From: Gigaspora margarita | Lineage: Eukaryota; Glomeromycota; Glomeromycetes; Diversisporales; Gigasporaceae | Direction of reading: 5' to 3' | Assembly (NCBI GenBank): GCA_009809945.1 | Contig: WTPW01000487.1 | Span: forward strand, 126,692-190,691 | Length of the DNA: 64,000 nt | In this document: positions 11,690-23,256 of the stretch, piece by piece | Numbering within the stretch: the first letter of the stretch is position 1 | Layout: every line of letters begins with the position of its first letter | Notes under the pieces: generated by a model | Databases searched by the model: none | What the model was told of the DNA's origin: nothing | What the model saw: only the letters and a program-made list of their open reading frames with translations | Position numbers and translations under genes: made by a program

Positions 11690-14465
11690 TATGTTTGTAT
11701 TATTTGTATCATTGATCCATGAGTTGTTATTGTTAGTATGTATGTCTTGTTGGAGAGCTTTCCCTTTATTTTTCTTCTTATTACTTATTATAAAGGAATG
11801 TAGTTATCTAGTATCTCCTACTCTAGTTTCTGTAGATTTGGTAAGTCTGTTATATTTGGCAGGATGTCATTGAATAAAAAGTGTTTTTTCAAGGTTGTTA
11901 TTGTATCTTGAATGTCCTTGTAGTTGTTTATCAGTAGTTGTACCTTATCTTTATCTGGTACATTTTGTAAGTATGATGTGATTTCTGTGGTATCTAGCGG
12001 AAGGCTAGGTTTTTCTTCTTCTTTATTCTCTTTAATTTAAATATCTATCCATTCTTTCGGTAGCTTATTGAAAAAGTAAAACTTCTTCAACTCTTTAGCT
12101 GTCTCTACTAAGATCTTAGAGCTACTAATAGGTATGGTTAAGTTTATTTGACTTATCTTATTTGCATCTTGTGGTAGTTCTGGTTTATCTGTTGGATTCA
12201 TGCTCATGTAGCTCTTTGGTAATAGAATCGTAAATCTAAATCTATTCTAGATTTCTGCCAAAAATCTCTTAATTAGATTTTTGTTTCTAATTGGGAAATC
12301 ATAACTTAGATGTGTCTGTACAGCCTCCGGTTTCTCTGGTAATCTAGCCTTTTGTTTTAAAGTAATCTCTTGGTATTCTTTTGAATATGTAATGCCTTCT
12401 TAGTATGTTTACGTAATTTTTAAAGTCTGTGCCATCTTTTGAGTCACATAGAAATTTTTTCTTGTAGCCAAGTTCAGTTCTTGTGGTGTATTAGGAAGCT
12501 ATGGTTTGGATGGTGGGAGCTGAAAGTAACTTGGTAGCATTCTATCAAAGGAGCAAAATTTAAATAGTTTTCTTCTGTACTCCCCCAAGTATTGAAGTTC
12601 GATCATGTTTTTAACCAAAAAAAACTTCTTTAATTCATCTACAAGCTCGTTTGGGTTCTCCAGCAAGTCCCTGCACAGTAAATCTATATATGATTTATAC
12701 AATCTCTTGAACCTATGTATCTTTCTTAATGCTCTAATTGTCGGTACTAGGTGTTTTCTTTCTTTTATTGAAATTGCATATGGTAATACCAGTTTCAAAT
12801 CTTCGTTTATCTCTTCTGGTCTTTCAGGAAGTTCTGACATGCTTTCATTGTGTGTCTCAGTCAATATCGATCTCATTCTGTTAAAGCTGATCGTATCTTA
12901 ATCTTTGCAAAATTTATGGCATAATAAATATATCTTGTACAATTATGTGTCCTGTATTCTAGGAATTCCATATTCATTATAAAACCTAGTGCGAGTTTAA
13001 CCCTTAGTTTTGTATTTATCTGATCACAATTGAACTTGTTTATGTAACAAATATCGTGCACTTTTTTGTATTTCTCAATTGCCAATTCTAGCAAGGTATT
13101 GTATTCCAGTTGATGTTTTGGTGCGATATTTTTTCTTCTTGTAAAGGTGCGAAAGAAGGGGGTATCCATGTACTTGATTGAACTTTGAGTTTATCACTTT
13201 CGGTATGTTGTGTTGTGTTGGTTTCACTTCGATCATGTGCTTGAAAAACTTGTGTAAAGTTTTTCTGTCTTTCAGGGCTTCTTGTAACTTATTGTAGTGC
13301 CAAGTCTCATCATCAAATTCTGTTCTTTTTTCTCTTATTTTTTTTCTTGACTACTTCACATTTCCAATTTGATGAAATGAACATATGTCTATCTTTGGTT
13401 GTACCTTTAACTGCCTTACTGTATGATATGGGTTGCACTGCTTTTCTTTTATCTATCTGTTTAGTATCTCTGCTATTATTTCCAACTGTCAATAGTCCAG
13501 GTTTATCTATTAGCATTTTGGAGGTCAAGTACCGTATATTCCCAAAAATAAGCTACTTCAAAAATAAGCTACCCTCCTATTTTTTTCAAAAATTTCAAAA
13601 AGTGCATTAGCAGTTGCTACATATAAAACTTTTTTTTATACTAAGTAAACTTCAAAAGTTTGATTAAATAAAGTTGTTCAGCGCATCAAAATACACCTAA
13701 AATAAAAATTTGGTATTATTTGAACAACTTTTTTATTAGTACATTTTTCAAGTTTTTCAAAAATATCTATATGCTAAAAATAAGCTACCCCCATTTTTTT
13801 GTATAATTTTTGGTCCAAAAAAGGTAGCTTATTTTTGGGAATATATGGTAGATGTTTTCTGGGCTAGAGTCTTCTATGTCAAATACACTCGATTCTAGCC
13901 GTTCCTGTTGTTGCTTCTTGTGATCTGGGCCTTCTTTTTTTGATTCTTCAATTTCTATTTCCGTACATGTTTTTTCATTTGTTCCCATGTTTGTTGTTGT
14001 TTCACCCTTATCTGTTTTTGCTTTAGCTTCTAAAATTGGGTTTTCTATACTCGATTTGTTGTTTTTTCTCACGTTTGTTGTTGTCTGCATATCGTCTGTT
14101 GTAAGCTCGTCTACTGCCGTTATTGTGCAGATTGTATCGGTTGAACTAGACTGCTCACTTTCTAGGTTTTGTTCTTGATATCTGCTAACTAAATCTGTAG
14201 TTTTACTTTGGACCTTTTTAGCTTTCTTCATTCTTTGCTCTTTTTGTATAGCTTGTTCTTGTTGTATTGCTATATGTATATATTTCTAATTTCTTCAAGC
14301 ACTTTTACGTTCCCTTTCAGGTCCATATTAGCATTAAAGTTCACCTACTGCTATCCCAAGAATATTTCAAAACTTTGTTTAGACGGAGAGTCTTCTCTAT
14401 GCCATTTTCTGAAAATCTCTTCCTTTTGTTGTTTAGTAGCTTCTATACCATGTTTATTTAATTAA
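11690..14465 (-). pseudogene. LINE-A ORF1 with repeated LP..P modules
   Basis: The frame starts near 14465 with a charged, Gln-rich N-terminus, followed by a Ser/Thr/Glu-rich low-complexity section (14231-13850). After the MITE comes a basic section (13528-13313). From about 13170 to 11900 a module recurs. Each copy begins with ELPERP/PELPQD/LPEKPE-like words, then a helix-rich stretch, then an F...LLP..Y-like end (for example FRFTILLPKSYMSMNP near 12240-12195). At least three such modules can be seen. No RRM or zinc knuckle was found, unlike LINE-B ORF1. Several frame breaks. The role is presumably RNA binding, by analogy with other LINE ORF1 proteins. Confidence 0.6.
13532..13848. mobile_element. 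Tc1/mariner-like MITE, AAAATAAGCTACC family, copy 1
   Basis: TIRs CCGTATATTCCCAAAAATAA and its inverse (…TTATTTTTGGGAATATATGG) are flanked by TA (13530-13531, 13849-13850). A second copy in the opposite orientation lies at 46363-46687. It is inserted in LINE-A ORF1. The interior is non-coding. Confidence 0.85.
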
Positions 14466-14539
14466 TTAAACTATAAGTGTTTTAAGTTTGCACATACTCC
14501 TTGCTGATTTTTGCTTTGTTTTTATTTACTTAGTGATTT

Positions 14540-15084
14540 GCAGATGATCGAGAAAGAGTTTTATCATGAAATAAGAAATTTCTTTGATGTTGCAAAAACA
14601 ATTAGAATTGTTTTACAAGACAAAAAATAGGCTATTCATTTAACAGGTTATAGCCAATATGTACAAAAAAATTATTGATGATATTGCAGATAACCTATTA
14701 AAATGGGATGGTGATATCATTATTTTCAATCAATTACATTTTAATCAAAAATATTTTACTAACATGATGATTAAACACAAAAAATCAAAAGAATACTTAT
14801 TTGATCTGATTAAACAAGTCAATTTTGATCTTTTAATGGTTGATAAAGTGATTTATGTAAAATTTACAAAGAAAATAATAATTCAAAGACAAAAAGATAG
14901 AAAAGCTAGTCATTATCCTTGGAAAGTTAATGAAGAGCAGTATTTTATAGATATTTTCGATGAATATGAGCATAGTATTAATAAAATTTATCCTGATCAT
15001 GTGGTATTCAATAGTAATATTTATTTGTATGATCATTGTTTAAATTATCAAAATGACAACTGTAAAGAAAGATATAATTTTTAA
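14540..15084 (+). pseudogene. Deoxynucleoside/thymidylate kinase-like fossil (virus-like segment)
   Basis: The open part at 14659-15084 (141 codons) has a VDKVIYVKFT strand, then IIIQRQKDR, then a helix with EEQYFIDIFDEYE, then a final VVFNSN strand. This order resembles the LID and C-terminal half of deoxynucleoside kinases and thymidylate kinases. The upstream portion is weaker. The very high AT content and the nearby DNA-polymerase fossil suggest a large-DNA-virus origin. It is treated as a broken fossil; the family call is tentative. Confidence 0.45.
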
Positions 15085-15284
15085 CATTACAAGCAATTTT
15101 TTGTTACTTTGTACAATGAAGTTTCTAAATATATTTTTTCAATAAATTAAATATTTTTATTTAAATAATCTAATTAGTATTAAATACCAACTAGAAATTT
15201 AATTATATAATTATTAAAATATGTCAATTTTGCAATGATTTTTGAATAATTGTGTTAACAATTGCTAGTGAATTTTTTAGTATC

Positions 15285-15625
15285 AATTATTATAAAACAC
15301 ACTTATGGTGTTTTATCATCATAGATAAATTAGATTTGCAAATCCATATAACAAAAACAAAAAAATAAAACAAAAAATAAATTTTGATAACTTTAGGATT
15401 AGGGTGAGGTCTGGGATTTTATTGGGGCGTTAGTATATACAAAATTTAGCAAGAAATTTTTTTATTAGAGCCCCAAAATTGGTTTTATAAGCAAAATTTT
15501 GAGATATAAATGTTTTTAAACAAAAAAACGAAAATTTATGTTATACCTGATTATAAATTTTGATTGGTATTCTAATAGTTTTGTGTAATATGGTGTAAAA
15601 CACCATAGGTGCATTTTAGTAAAAC
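15285..15625. mobile_element. MITE of the GTTTTACTAAA group, copy 1
   Basis: Inverted ends (TATAAAACACACTTATGGTG and CACCATAGGTGCATTTTAGT) flank an interior shared with 32379-32851 and 45453-45753. The shared order is a GGATTAGGGT tract, a poly-T stretch, a TTTTGAGATATAA word, then TTTTGATTGG. No clear target duplication here. Confidence 0.65.
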
Positions 15626-15689
15626 TCTTTTAGTATAATCTATTTAGTCAAAATTTGATACAGTAGAATTTTACTTGTATAATCTATTT

Positions 15690-15834
15690 GATAGTATAGA
15701 TAAACAACAATTACGAGATTTTTATAAATTGATTCTATTTACTGAATTATTATCTCTCGAACCAGAAGAAGATTATGCATCGAATATTTTCAAAATAATC
15801 CAATTAGCAATTGTATTGCAGAAAGCTCTTGAAT
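15690..15834 (+). other. Short AT-rich ORF in virus-like segment, unrecognised
   Basis: About 45 codons with an acidic helix-like composition (…LLSLEPEEDYASN…). No family recognised. It lies between two MITEs in the same AT-rich segment as the polymerase fossil. Confidence 0.3.
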
Positions 15835-15988
15835 AATTAAACTATTCTAATTTTACAAATCATTTCAATTTTATCAACAAAAACTTGAAATAATTGAAAT
15901 TCATTCAAAAGATAAAAATTTTTTAAAGAAAGCAATCTACTAATTACAAAAAGTTTTTAACCTCACAACAACAGAAACCAAATTGAGG

Positions 15989-16281
15989 GGATGGCTAAAA
16001 CCATGTACCCACATGATTTTTTGAAAATTTAGTTAAAATTAGAATTAGAGCCTGTTTAGTATTAGGGTCAGAATTAGAGTTAAAACAGACATATAGGTAA
16101 AATTGCCTTCCTGATATTTTTTATTAATGGCCCAAGACAGATTTGAACTGCTATTTTTATGTTCTTGTATTTTTTTGTTTTTTTTGTCTTCTTCAGGCTG
16201 ATCTGTGTAAACAAAATTTTGTAACTCTAGTTGGTTGATTTATACAAAAATGTTAGTAGGTACATGGCTTTAGACGATTCC
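15989..16281. mobile_element. MITE with GGCTAAAACCATGTACC ends
   Basis: The left GGCTAAAACCATGTACC pairs with the right GGTACATGGCTTTAGAC. The interior carries a GTATTAGGGTCAGAATTAG tract. Non-coding. Confidence 0.65.
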
Positions 16282-16364
16282 AAATTGGGAAAAATTAACA
16301 AAACTTATCAGAAAAATTAACTGAATTATGTAATAAAACATTTTAAATATTTCAATAAATATTC

Positions 16365-16394
16365 ATCTATCTAGTCAAATTTGACTGAATAGAT
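16365..16394. terminator. Intergenic palindrome followed by T-run
   Basis: ATCTATCTAGTCAAA pairs with TTTGACTGAATAGAT with no loop, then TTTTATT. A very similar stem recurs at 30049-30076. The position just before the polymerase fossil suggests a 3'-end or termination hairpin of the virus-like segment; this is inference. Confidence 0.4.
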
Positions 16395-16429
16395 TTTTAT
16401 TCATATAATTATGGGTTTATGAGCAGAAA

Positions 16430-17415
16430 TCATAAACATATATCAGATTACAGACCAAATTTATTTTTTGTATATGAAGCTATAGATGCATCAAATTATA
16501 ATAATAGATATCTGCTTTATCTTTATTTCATCTTGAAAAATGGCAAAAAATTTTCATTGATATTATTGAACACAATATATTCTTTGACATTAAACTAAAA
16601 GATCTATCTTTATTAAATTCATATCTTGAGGAAGTCAGTAATCTTGAAAGTTATGAAACAATCAATAAACAATCTTTTGACTTAACAGAAAATTTTGATT
16701 TCTTCATATATATTTTTCTAATTATAAAAAAATATAAAAATGCATTGCAAAAAATAAAAGATAAAATTGATAAATTAAATAAGAGTTTGCAAAAAGTACA
16801 TGATTCAAAGAAAACCAAAAAGAAGATTAATATGAAAAAGATTGAATTAGATAAAGAAAATTTCATACAACAAATAGAAAATTTTTGGAATCGATATGAC
16901 ACTTATTCAGATGATCTTTTATATTATTATTGAAAGGTAGCATATGAGCATAATTTTGAATTAGTTAAATGGTACAAGCTCAAAATAGGCATTTTAAAAA
17001 ATCAAATGATCATTAAATTTCAGATATTAAGAGCGTAAATTCAACTATGATGCTAAATTATTCATAATAGCATAGAATATTGAATGTGAAAGTAAGAGAG
17101 GTTCAGAATATTTTCCTTTAGAAGAAGAATTGGAAGAATATATTATATAATACAATTTGATGTATTTCTTTAAAACCAATCCAAACTATTGAAACAATAC
17201 AATATTATATTGATACCAATCAATACTCAATTATTTTTTGAGAAATATAGTCAAAAAGTATCATGCTCTATTGATGATTTTATTTTTATCCAGACTAGTT
17301 CAGAAGAAGAGATATTGTTAGAATTTGCCAAGCTCAACTATCTTTATCAAAAAGATATAGAAATAGGTTATAATACAGGAGGGTTTGATTGGCCATTTGT
17401 GTTAAAAAGACTGGT
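16430..17415 (+). pseudogene. B-family DNA polymerase, N-terminal/exonuclease part (virus fossil)
   Basis: Segments show a YSDDLLYYY/KVAYEH block near 16900-16960, an Exo I-like NIECES block near 17070, and an Exo II-like block DIEIGYNTGGFDWPF near 17360-17400. GYN...FDWP is typical of the delta-like polymerases of nucleocytoplasmic large DNA viruses and their cellular kin, rather than of protein-primed Polinton polymerases. It is broken by several interruptions. The similarity ends about where a short repeat shared with 25356 begins. Further parts of the same type of polymerase lie on the opposite strand at 22353-25060. Confidence 0.7.
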
Positions 17416-17489
17416 TAGTCTGAAGCCACCTTTTGCTATGGGCTCCCCCATATATATAGATCGTGATAAAATGGGGACCCTTACTTCCT

Positions 17490-17745
17490 TTATGATTTTG
17501 GACTTACTAGAATCCTCTTATTGAGAGGATCATTTTGGTAGTTAAATCATCAAATTTGGCCCAGTAGATCAAAAGTATTAATTATTAAATATTATTAATA
17601 AATCTGTAAGTTGGGTCAAAAATAATTTTGTAACTTTGGCTAGAATTATGAAATTTTGGCTGAAATTACATCTGATACTTCAGCTGACCCACCTACTCAT
17701 CCAGAAATCAGCTAATTTCTAGAATCTCCCTAAATTATATTTTTT
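17490..17745. repeat. Half of a TAA-type foldback MITE
   Basis: From ATTTTGGACTTACTAGAATC to the end TTTCTAGAATCTCCC it matches the right halves of 18792-19700 and 26440-26796. The matches include GAGGATCATTTTGGTAGTTAAAT. The left arm is missing. Confidence 0.65.
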
Positions 17746-17789
17746 TAGGGTTTTCTGATTTGTAGCTACTGATATTGTTAATATAAGAA

Positions 17790-18086
17790 CATCACGTTTG
17801 GGTATTAGATAATTGAGGACCCCAAACATCTCTCATATTGGTCATAACTGGATTTTGGCCAATTTTGATCTAATTTGCTAAAAATAACAAAATCTATTTA
17901 CTTTAATAACTTATAATCCAGTGATCAGAATTGAATAAACTTTTTTTGTTAGATACGCCTCACTGAGAGCTTCATTTCAAAAAAAGTTTATTCAAATCAG
18001 ACCATTGGATGCCAAGATAATTGCCAAAAACTGTTTTTTGCTTCTTAAATTTTAGGTGTTTTTGCTGAAAATTTTCAAGTATAACC
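17790..18086. repeat. Dispersed repeat, left flank of SINE insertion
   Basis: Together with 18731-18764 it matches 35425-35695 in inverse orientation. At 35425-35695 the repeat is uninterrupted; here it is split by the SINE at 18087-18711. Confidence 0.75.
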
Positions 18087-18711
18087 GTTCTGCGGGTCGA
18101 TAGCATAGTGGTTGTGCTTTCAGGACAATAACCGTTCTAAGCATAATGTTGCCAGTTCAAGTTCTACGAATGGCTAAATTAACTATACACGATCTTATGA
18201 CGAACGACTTGAATTAGAATGTTAGGTTCACATTTGGATGGCTCAGCTACATCTTATAACAATCCAGCCCATTGACAATAGGACCAGTGGAAGTCAAACT
18301 TGTATTGACGGTCAGGGCTCTACATGGAAATTGAGATGCTGGTGCAACTTCTTACGGATAAGTGACGAAGCAAGGACTGGTCTAGATGAATATAGACAGA
18401 ACTGAAATACCGTGAGAAAACAGGGACCCAGAACATCGAACGATGGTCCATCCCATCCGAACTCAAATTTGCCAGGGCTGGCTATGCGGACCAAGAATTA
18501 ATGTGCCTTAAATGGAGCACTATAAGTGCATACAATTGTTGGGTTGGATGGTTAGTGGTAGTAGTTTAAGAAATATGCCCTTACCACAGAGTTGGTTTGG
18601 ATACAGCCTGACCACAAGTAGAAGCCTCGGTAACTGCATCCCATTAACATAAAAACATTTGGTCTGATAGTTAGTGGTATATATCGTTAGGATTAGAAGT
18701 GAAGGAAAAAA
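18087..18711 (+). mobile_element. tRNA-derived SINE with A-tail and 19-bp target duplication
   Basis: The head shows a box A-like TAGCATAGTGG and a box B-like AGTTCAAGTTCTAC about 45 bases apart. The body is of mixed composition, clearly richer in G+C than its surroundings. It ends in an A-run. Flanks are direct repeats AAAATTTTCAAGTATAACC (18068-18086) and AAAATTTTCAAGTATGACC (18712-18730). A paralogous empty site exists at 35437-35458. It needs a LINE for movement and is a different family from SINE A/B. Confidence 0.9.
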
Positions 18712-18791
18712 AAAATTTTCAAGTATGACCTCTATACTAGATGTCCGGGTTCTGATAATTGTATAATTTAAAAATTGATACCAAATAATAA

Positions 18792-19700
18792 GGGGGCTTC
18801 CAGAAATTACGTAATATTTTGGTTACTAATAAATTTCAAAATTTTACCCCACCCACCCACACGTGATACTCTATTAGCCAATCAAATTTTATATTTTTTA
18901 AAATTTATTCATAAGTTCAATTTATGAAATTGATAATAATTATTGCTCTACTGGACCAATTTTGATGATTTAACTACCAAAATGTTCGTCTCACTGAGAC
19001 GATTCTAACAAGCACAAAATCATTAAAATCTAATCACGGGGTCCCAAGATCGTTCAACTTTTGTGTAATTTTAATAGTGATTTTTTAGAATCACTAAGTA
19101 AATATCTTTAATATTGAATAACTTTTGATCCACTGGTCCGTTTTGGATGATTTAACTACCAAAATGTTCGTCTCAGTGAGACGATTCTAACAAGCCCAAA
19201 ATCGCTAAATTCTAATCACAGGATTCCAAGATCGATAAAGATTTATTGTTTGTTTAACAAAATACAAACCTTTATCGATCTTGGAATCCTGTGATTAGAA
19301 TTTAGCAATTTTGGGCTTCTTAGAATCGTCTCACTGAGACGAACATTATGGTAGTTAAATCATCCAAAACGGGGCTGTGGATCAAAAGTTATTCAATATT
19401 AAAGATATTTACTTAGTGATTCTAAAAAATCACTATTAAAATTACACAAAAGTTGAACGATCTTGGGACCTTGTGATTAGATTTTAACGATTTTGGACTT
19501 GTTAGAATCGTCTCAGTAAGACGAACATTTTGGTAGTTAAAACATTTAAATTGGTTCAGTAGATCAATAGTTATTAATAATTTTATAATTTTATACTTTT
19601 GATCAGAATTATAAAATTTTGACCAGAATTATAATTATAACCTGATATTTTCGGGACCCCACCCACCCACTAAAAAATTACGTAATTTCTGGAAGCCCCC
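18792..19700. mobile_element. PIF/Harbinger-like foldback MITE, TAA target site
   Basis: TIRs start GGGGGCTTCCAGAAATTACG and are flanked by TAA (18789-18791, 19701-19703). Almost the whole 909 bp folds back on itself around a centre near 19240-19260. The arms contain ATTTTGGTAGTTAAAT and GTCTCACTGAGACGA blocks more than once. A 3-bp TAA/TTA duplication with a G-rich TIR is typical of PIF/Harbinger. No transposase inside. Confidence 0.85.
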
Positions 19701-19873
19701 TAACATGTGCGAGCTAAATTCAAACCATCCAAATTGTCTAAATTATCAAATATTTTCTTAACTATTTCATATGAATAGTTAAAATAATTTTTGTTTAGTA
19801 TTTTTGTTTTATGATAAAATATTTTTTTGGTTTATATTTTGTTCTACTGATGTACTTCTTAAATATAAATGAA

Positions 19874-20191
19874 TTAGGGTTTTTTAAATAAATATTTATT
19901 AAGGGACTCAATATTTATCTTGTTATAGCAATTTTTACAAAAATTGTGAAAATGAAAACAATTGGATAAGCAATTTTTAATATTGCATTTAAGTTGTAAA
20001 TTGTAATATTTCAATTCACAAATTGTAAATTCTCTACATGTTTCACAAAATGCTTTTGATAAATTTTTTACATTTTTAATTTTCCAACCAAATACAGTCA
20101 GAGGATATACCGAATTAGGAATTGGGTTCTGGAATGATCTATGTATCGATTCTCGAATTTGATTAGTTCTTGCGCACATTTTTGCTAGCAT
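19874..20191 (-). CDS. Small Cys-rich ORF, unrecognised
   Basis: 105 codons. The C-terminal half has a run of Cys/His pairs (CETC, CNIKNC, CFHFHNFC, KNCY) that looks zinc-binding. I do not recognise the family. It sits alone in AT-rich DNA between a MITE and a minisatellite. It may be a remnant of the virus-like segment or a degraded host sequence; expression is not supported by anything in the DNA. Confidence 0.3.
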   Translation of the reverse strand: MLAKMCARTNQIRESIHRSFQNPIPNSVYPLTVFGWKIKNVKNLSKAFCETCREFTICELKYYNLQLKCNIKNCLSNCFHFHNFCKNCYNKINIESLNKYLFKKP

Positions 20192-20199
20192 TTTTCAGG

Positions 20200-21010
20200 A
20201 ATTTTTTATGCTTCTAATTCATATTGGAAATCCAAGAATAAACCCCACAAGTAGACAATACAAGACCTCTAGTTTAATTAATCCATAATAATCCACGCGA
20301 GTTAATACTTGTTAAAAAAGTAGGTGAGACCCAAGATCCAAGAATCTTTTATACACAAGCTAAAAGGTAAGAAGGTAACCTTGTTTGCAAATTATATGCT
20401 TTTAAGCTTCTTACCTTTGCGAAAAGGCTTTTGCCATAACTATAGAGCCTTTAGCTTAATAATCCACTAAATAATCCATTTTACTCTAAAGTAGAACCTG
20501 TAAAATAAGCATGTCGAAGTTAATAGAATTGAATAATTGAAATCAGATTTTGTACAAAGCTAAATGATAAAAAAATAGAGAATATCCTTGTGTTGGGTTT
20601 AGATCGCAAAGCGGGTCAGTAAAAGTGAACCTTGGCAACAAAAATTTTAAATATTCTGGTAAATTTATTCAATGAGTTTATTTTATGTTTATGGCTTATT
20701 TAAATTTATATATTTTTTAACTGATAGTGAAGACATTAATAGAAAATCAACGAATGCATTAATATTAGAAAAAAAATATGCTTGTTGGTTTAATTGATAA
20801 TTTAACAAAATCCTAGAAAAAGTACCAAATAATGCCTGTAATAAAAGCGACAAACTTCAATAATCCCAAATAATCCCGCGAAGTAAGTTGTCTACGAAAA
20901 GGTAAATGAGATCGTAAATTTATGATTGTTTCTATATATTGTTAAGTGAAAAAAAATGAAAAACGTATTTTTGCTAGTGTACTAATCGTTGGGGAGAACA
21001 TAAAACAATA
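20200..21010. other. No gene; two related AATAATCC.CGCGA words
   Basis: AT-rich. AATAATCCACGCGAGTTAA near 20290 and AATAATCCCGCGAAGTAAG near 20870 resemble each other, as do nearby TAAAAGGTAAG words. This suggests an old duplicated element, but no ends are definable. Confidence 0.35.
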
Positions 21011-21015
21011 GAAAT

Positions 21016-21480
21016 GAAACGAACGTGGTGTAGTTAGAACGAATGTAACGAACGTTGCAGTTGAATGAACGTAGTATAGTTAGAGTAGTTGGAACGACGT
21101 AGTGTAGTTGGAACAAACGTAGTGTAGTTAGAACAAATGTAGTGTAGTTGGAACAAACATAACGTAGTTGGAACAAATGTAGCGTAGTTGAAACAGACGT
21201 AGCATAGTTGGAATGAACGTAGCATAGTTGAACTGAACATAGCATAGTTGAAACGAATGTAGTATAGTTGGAACGAACATAGCATAGTTGGAACGAACGT
21301 AGCATAGTTGGAAGGAACATAACGTTGTTGGAATGAATGTAGTGTAGTTGGAATGAACGTAGTGTAGTTGGAACGAACGTAGTGTAGTTAGAACGAATGT
21401 AGTGTAGTTCGGACGAACGTAGTATAGTTAGAATGAACATAGTATAATAGTTGGGACGAGCGTAATAGTTGGACAAACTT
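21016..21480. repeat. 20-bp minisatellite, about 23 copies
   Basis: Unit close to GAACGAACGTAGTGTAGTTG, repeated with point variants. On the minus strand two frames stay open over it (21476-20982 and 21285-21034), giving a 20-residue peptide period. Since 20 is not a multiple of 3, the open frames follow from a stop-free unit and do not prove a protein. Confidence 0.9.
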
Positions 21481-21489
21481 AGTACGATA

Positions 21490-22350
21490 TGAATGTAAGA
21501 ATAATAGGTAATTTAGGATGAACACAGCACAAGAGTTGATAGATTCAGGACAAGGATTAGGTAGATTCAGGACGCAGTATAAGAGTTTGGTACATTTGTT
21601 ATATAGCATGAAAATTTGAAACATAGCACGAAAACTAGTTTAGTGTTTGATTTTTAATATTGTAATTTTAAAATTAATAATGACAGATAAATAAAAAAAT
21701 AAAATTAATTTAAAAAAAGCGAATTAAATATATAATTTGTACTGTAGTTAAATTCTAATAATTATATTAAAATTAATAAATAAAAAATAAAATTAATTAT
21801 AAAAAAACGAAGTAAAAAAAAATTTTTTTACTTGATAGCTGATCTTTTATTTGATTGGTCAACAATCATGCTTTAGAAATTTCTAGAATCGATTGAATGA
21901 TGATCTATTTCCATAAAAAGTGTAATCATCACTATCCATTTATGGTATATTCCTGGACTGAAATACAAATCCATTTTTTTAATAGGATCTCGACGATATG
22001 ATTTACAGTCTTGATCATAAAATACTTTTCATCTAATTGATGGATTCTTAAATCTAATATATTTAGTTTTTTTTTTGACTTTTTTAATAAATTCAATTGA
22101 AAATATTTTGTATTTTTGGTGGCCAATATATTGATAAAACATATATTTTTAGAGTGCAATTTGTTTAAAAGAATATGTTTATTGTATATATCTTGGAATA
22201 ATTTGCATGTCCTGCTGATTTTTGTTTAATTAATTATGATTAAAAATGAGAACACACTGAACCATATATCAAAATTCATTGTTGTTTACTTTAAAATACA
22301 AACAGTAAATATTTACTATTTGTAATAATTAATTTATTTAATATAATTTT
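21490..22350. other. AT-rich spacer, one short minus-strand ORF
   Basis: Minus ORF 22159-21932 (75 codons, Lys/Ile/Leu-rich) has no recognised domain. The rest is A/T homopolymer-rich. Confidence 0.35.
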
Positions 22351-22974
22351 ATTTATACATCTTTGTGAATAAAATAATCTATTATTTTTGCTTTTTTTTG
22401 TTGGTATAGTGCTAGATTTTGACGAATGTTTTCCTTTTGTTTTTGAGCTACTTTATCTATTTTTGAACTTGCATCAAGTCTTGTTCTTTTTTGAATTATA
22501 ATAGGTTTAATTGACTTTTTTTTTAATGATGATGAGGATTTAAAATCTAGAGTTGTTTGTCTAAATAAATCTGTTTGTTCCTTGTAAAATGCTTTGATTT
22601 GCTTTTCAACTTCCTTTGCTATACAAGCAAAAAAAACTTGCACATATATCCTTGAGGCTCTTGAAATAATACAATTTATCAATAGCATCTGTTTTAGTAA
22701 ATTCTGAAATAAGCCACATCTTTTTACCTATACTGACTTTTGGATCCTGATACATAAGAACATAATAGTAGAAATGGCCTAGTTCCAAGTTCTCTTTACT
22801 CTCTCCATTTCTTTTTGCAACAAAATCTATCATCATTTTATCACTATTAGATTGTTCAATATGTTTGCTATTGAAAAAATCTTTTATACTAACAGGTTTT
22901 TTTGTTGGATCATATTTTACATTTAATACAAATAATTCGAGATCATGTTGTTGACTAATATAATTTGATAATTA

Positions 22975-23256
22975 GGGTTCCACAATTTGATTTGATCTTC
23001 AAATATTTGAATCAAATATTTGATCAAATTCAATTTCAAATTTGACTATATTTGATTTGATCAAATTCAAATCTGGTCAAATTTGATCTGATTTGATAAA
23101 TTTTTGATTTGATTTGAAAAGTATTATTAAAAATTCAAATTCAAATCAAATTCAAATCCAAATATTTGAATCAAATCAAATTCAAATCAGGATCAATTTG
23201 ATTTGATCAAATTCAAATTGACCCAATATTTGATTTGATTTGAATTTGAGGAATCC
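22975..23256. mobile_element. CAAATTTGA-rich MITE, copy 2 (in polymerase fossil)
   Basis: Starts GGGTTCCACAATTTG and ends TTTGAGGAATCC, with TA at 22973-22974 and 23257-23258. Inverse orientation relative to copy 1. Confidence 0.85.

Larger units (their letters stand above)
7570..14465 (-). mobile_element. LINE-A, non-LTR retrotransposon, 3'-truncated, two MITE insertions
   Basis: On the minus strand the order is ORF1 (14465 to about 11690), an AP-type endonuclease (about 11640-10950), a linker, then reverse transcriptase and thumb regions (about 10320-8240), then a tail to about 7570. It aligns along ORF2 with LINE-B at 53880-62520, so both belong to one LINE group. LINE-A stops just before the place where LINE-B starts its RNase H domain. 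That is unusual for elements that normally lose their 5' end. MITEs sit at 9010-9259 and 13532-13848. Many stops and frameshifts make it dead. No poly-A tail or target duplication is visible. Confidence 0.85.

Noticed and set aside
18420-18500. 5S rRNA-like words (CCCATCCGAACTC) inside the SINE, suggesting a 5S-derived part
   Set aside because: Only about 13 bases match and the surrounding 5S helices are not found; the tRNA-like head explains the promoter.
20982-21476. 164-codon repetitive protein on the minus strand
   Set aside because: It is a by-product of the 20-bp minisatellite; another frame is open too, and no start context or domain supports it.
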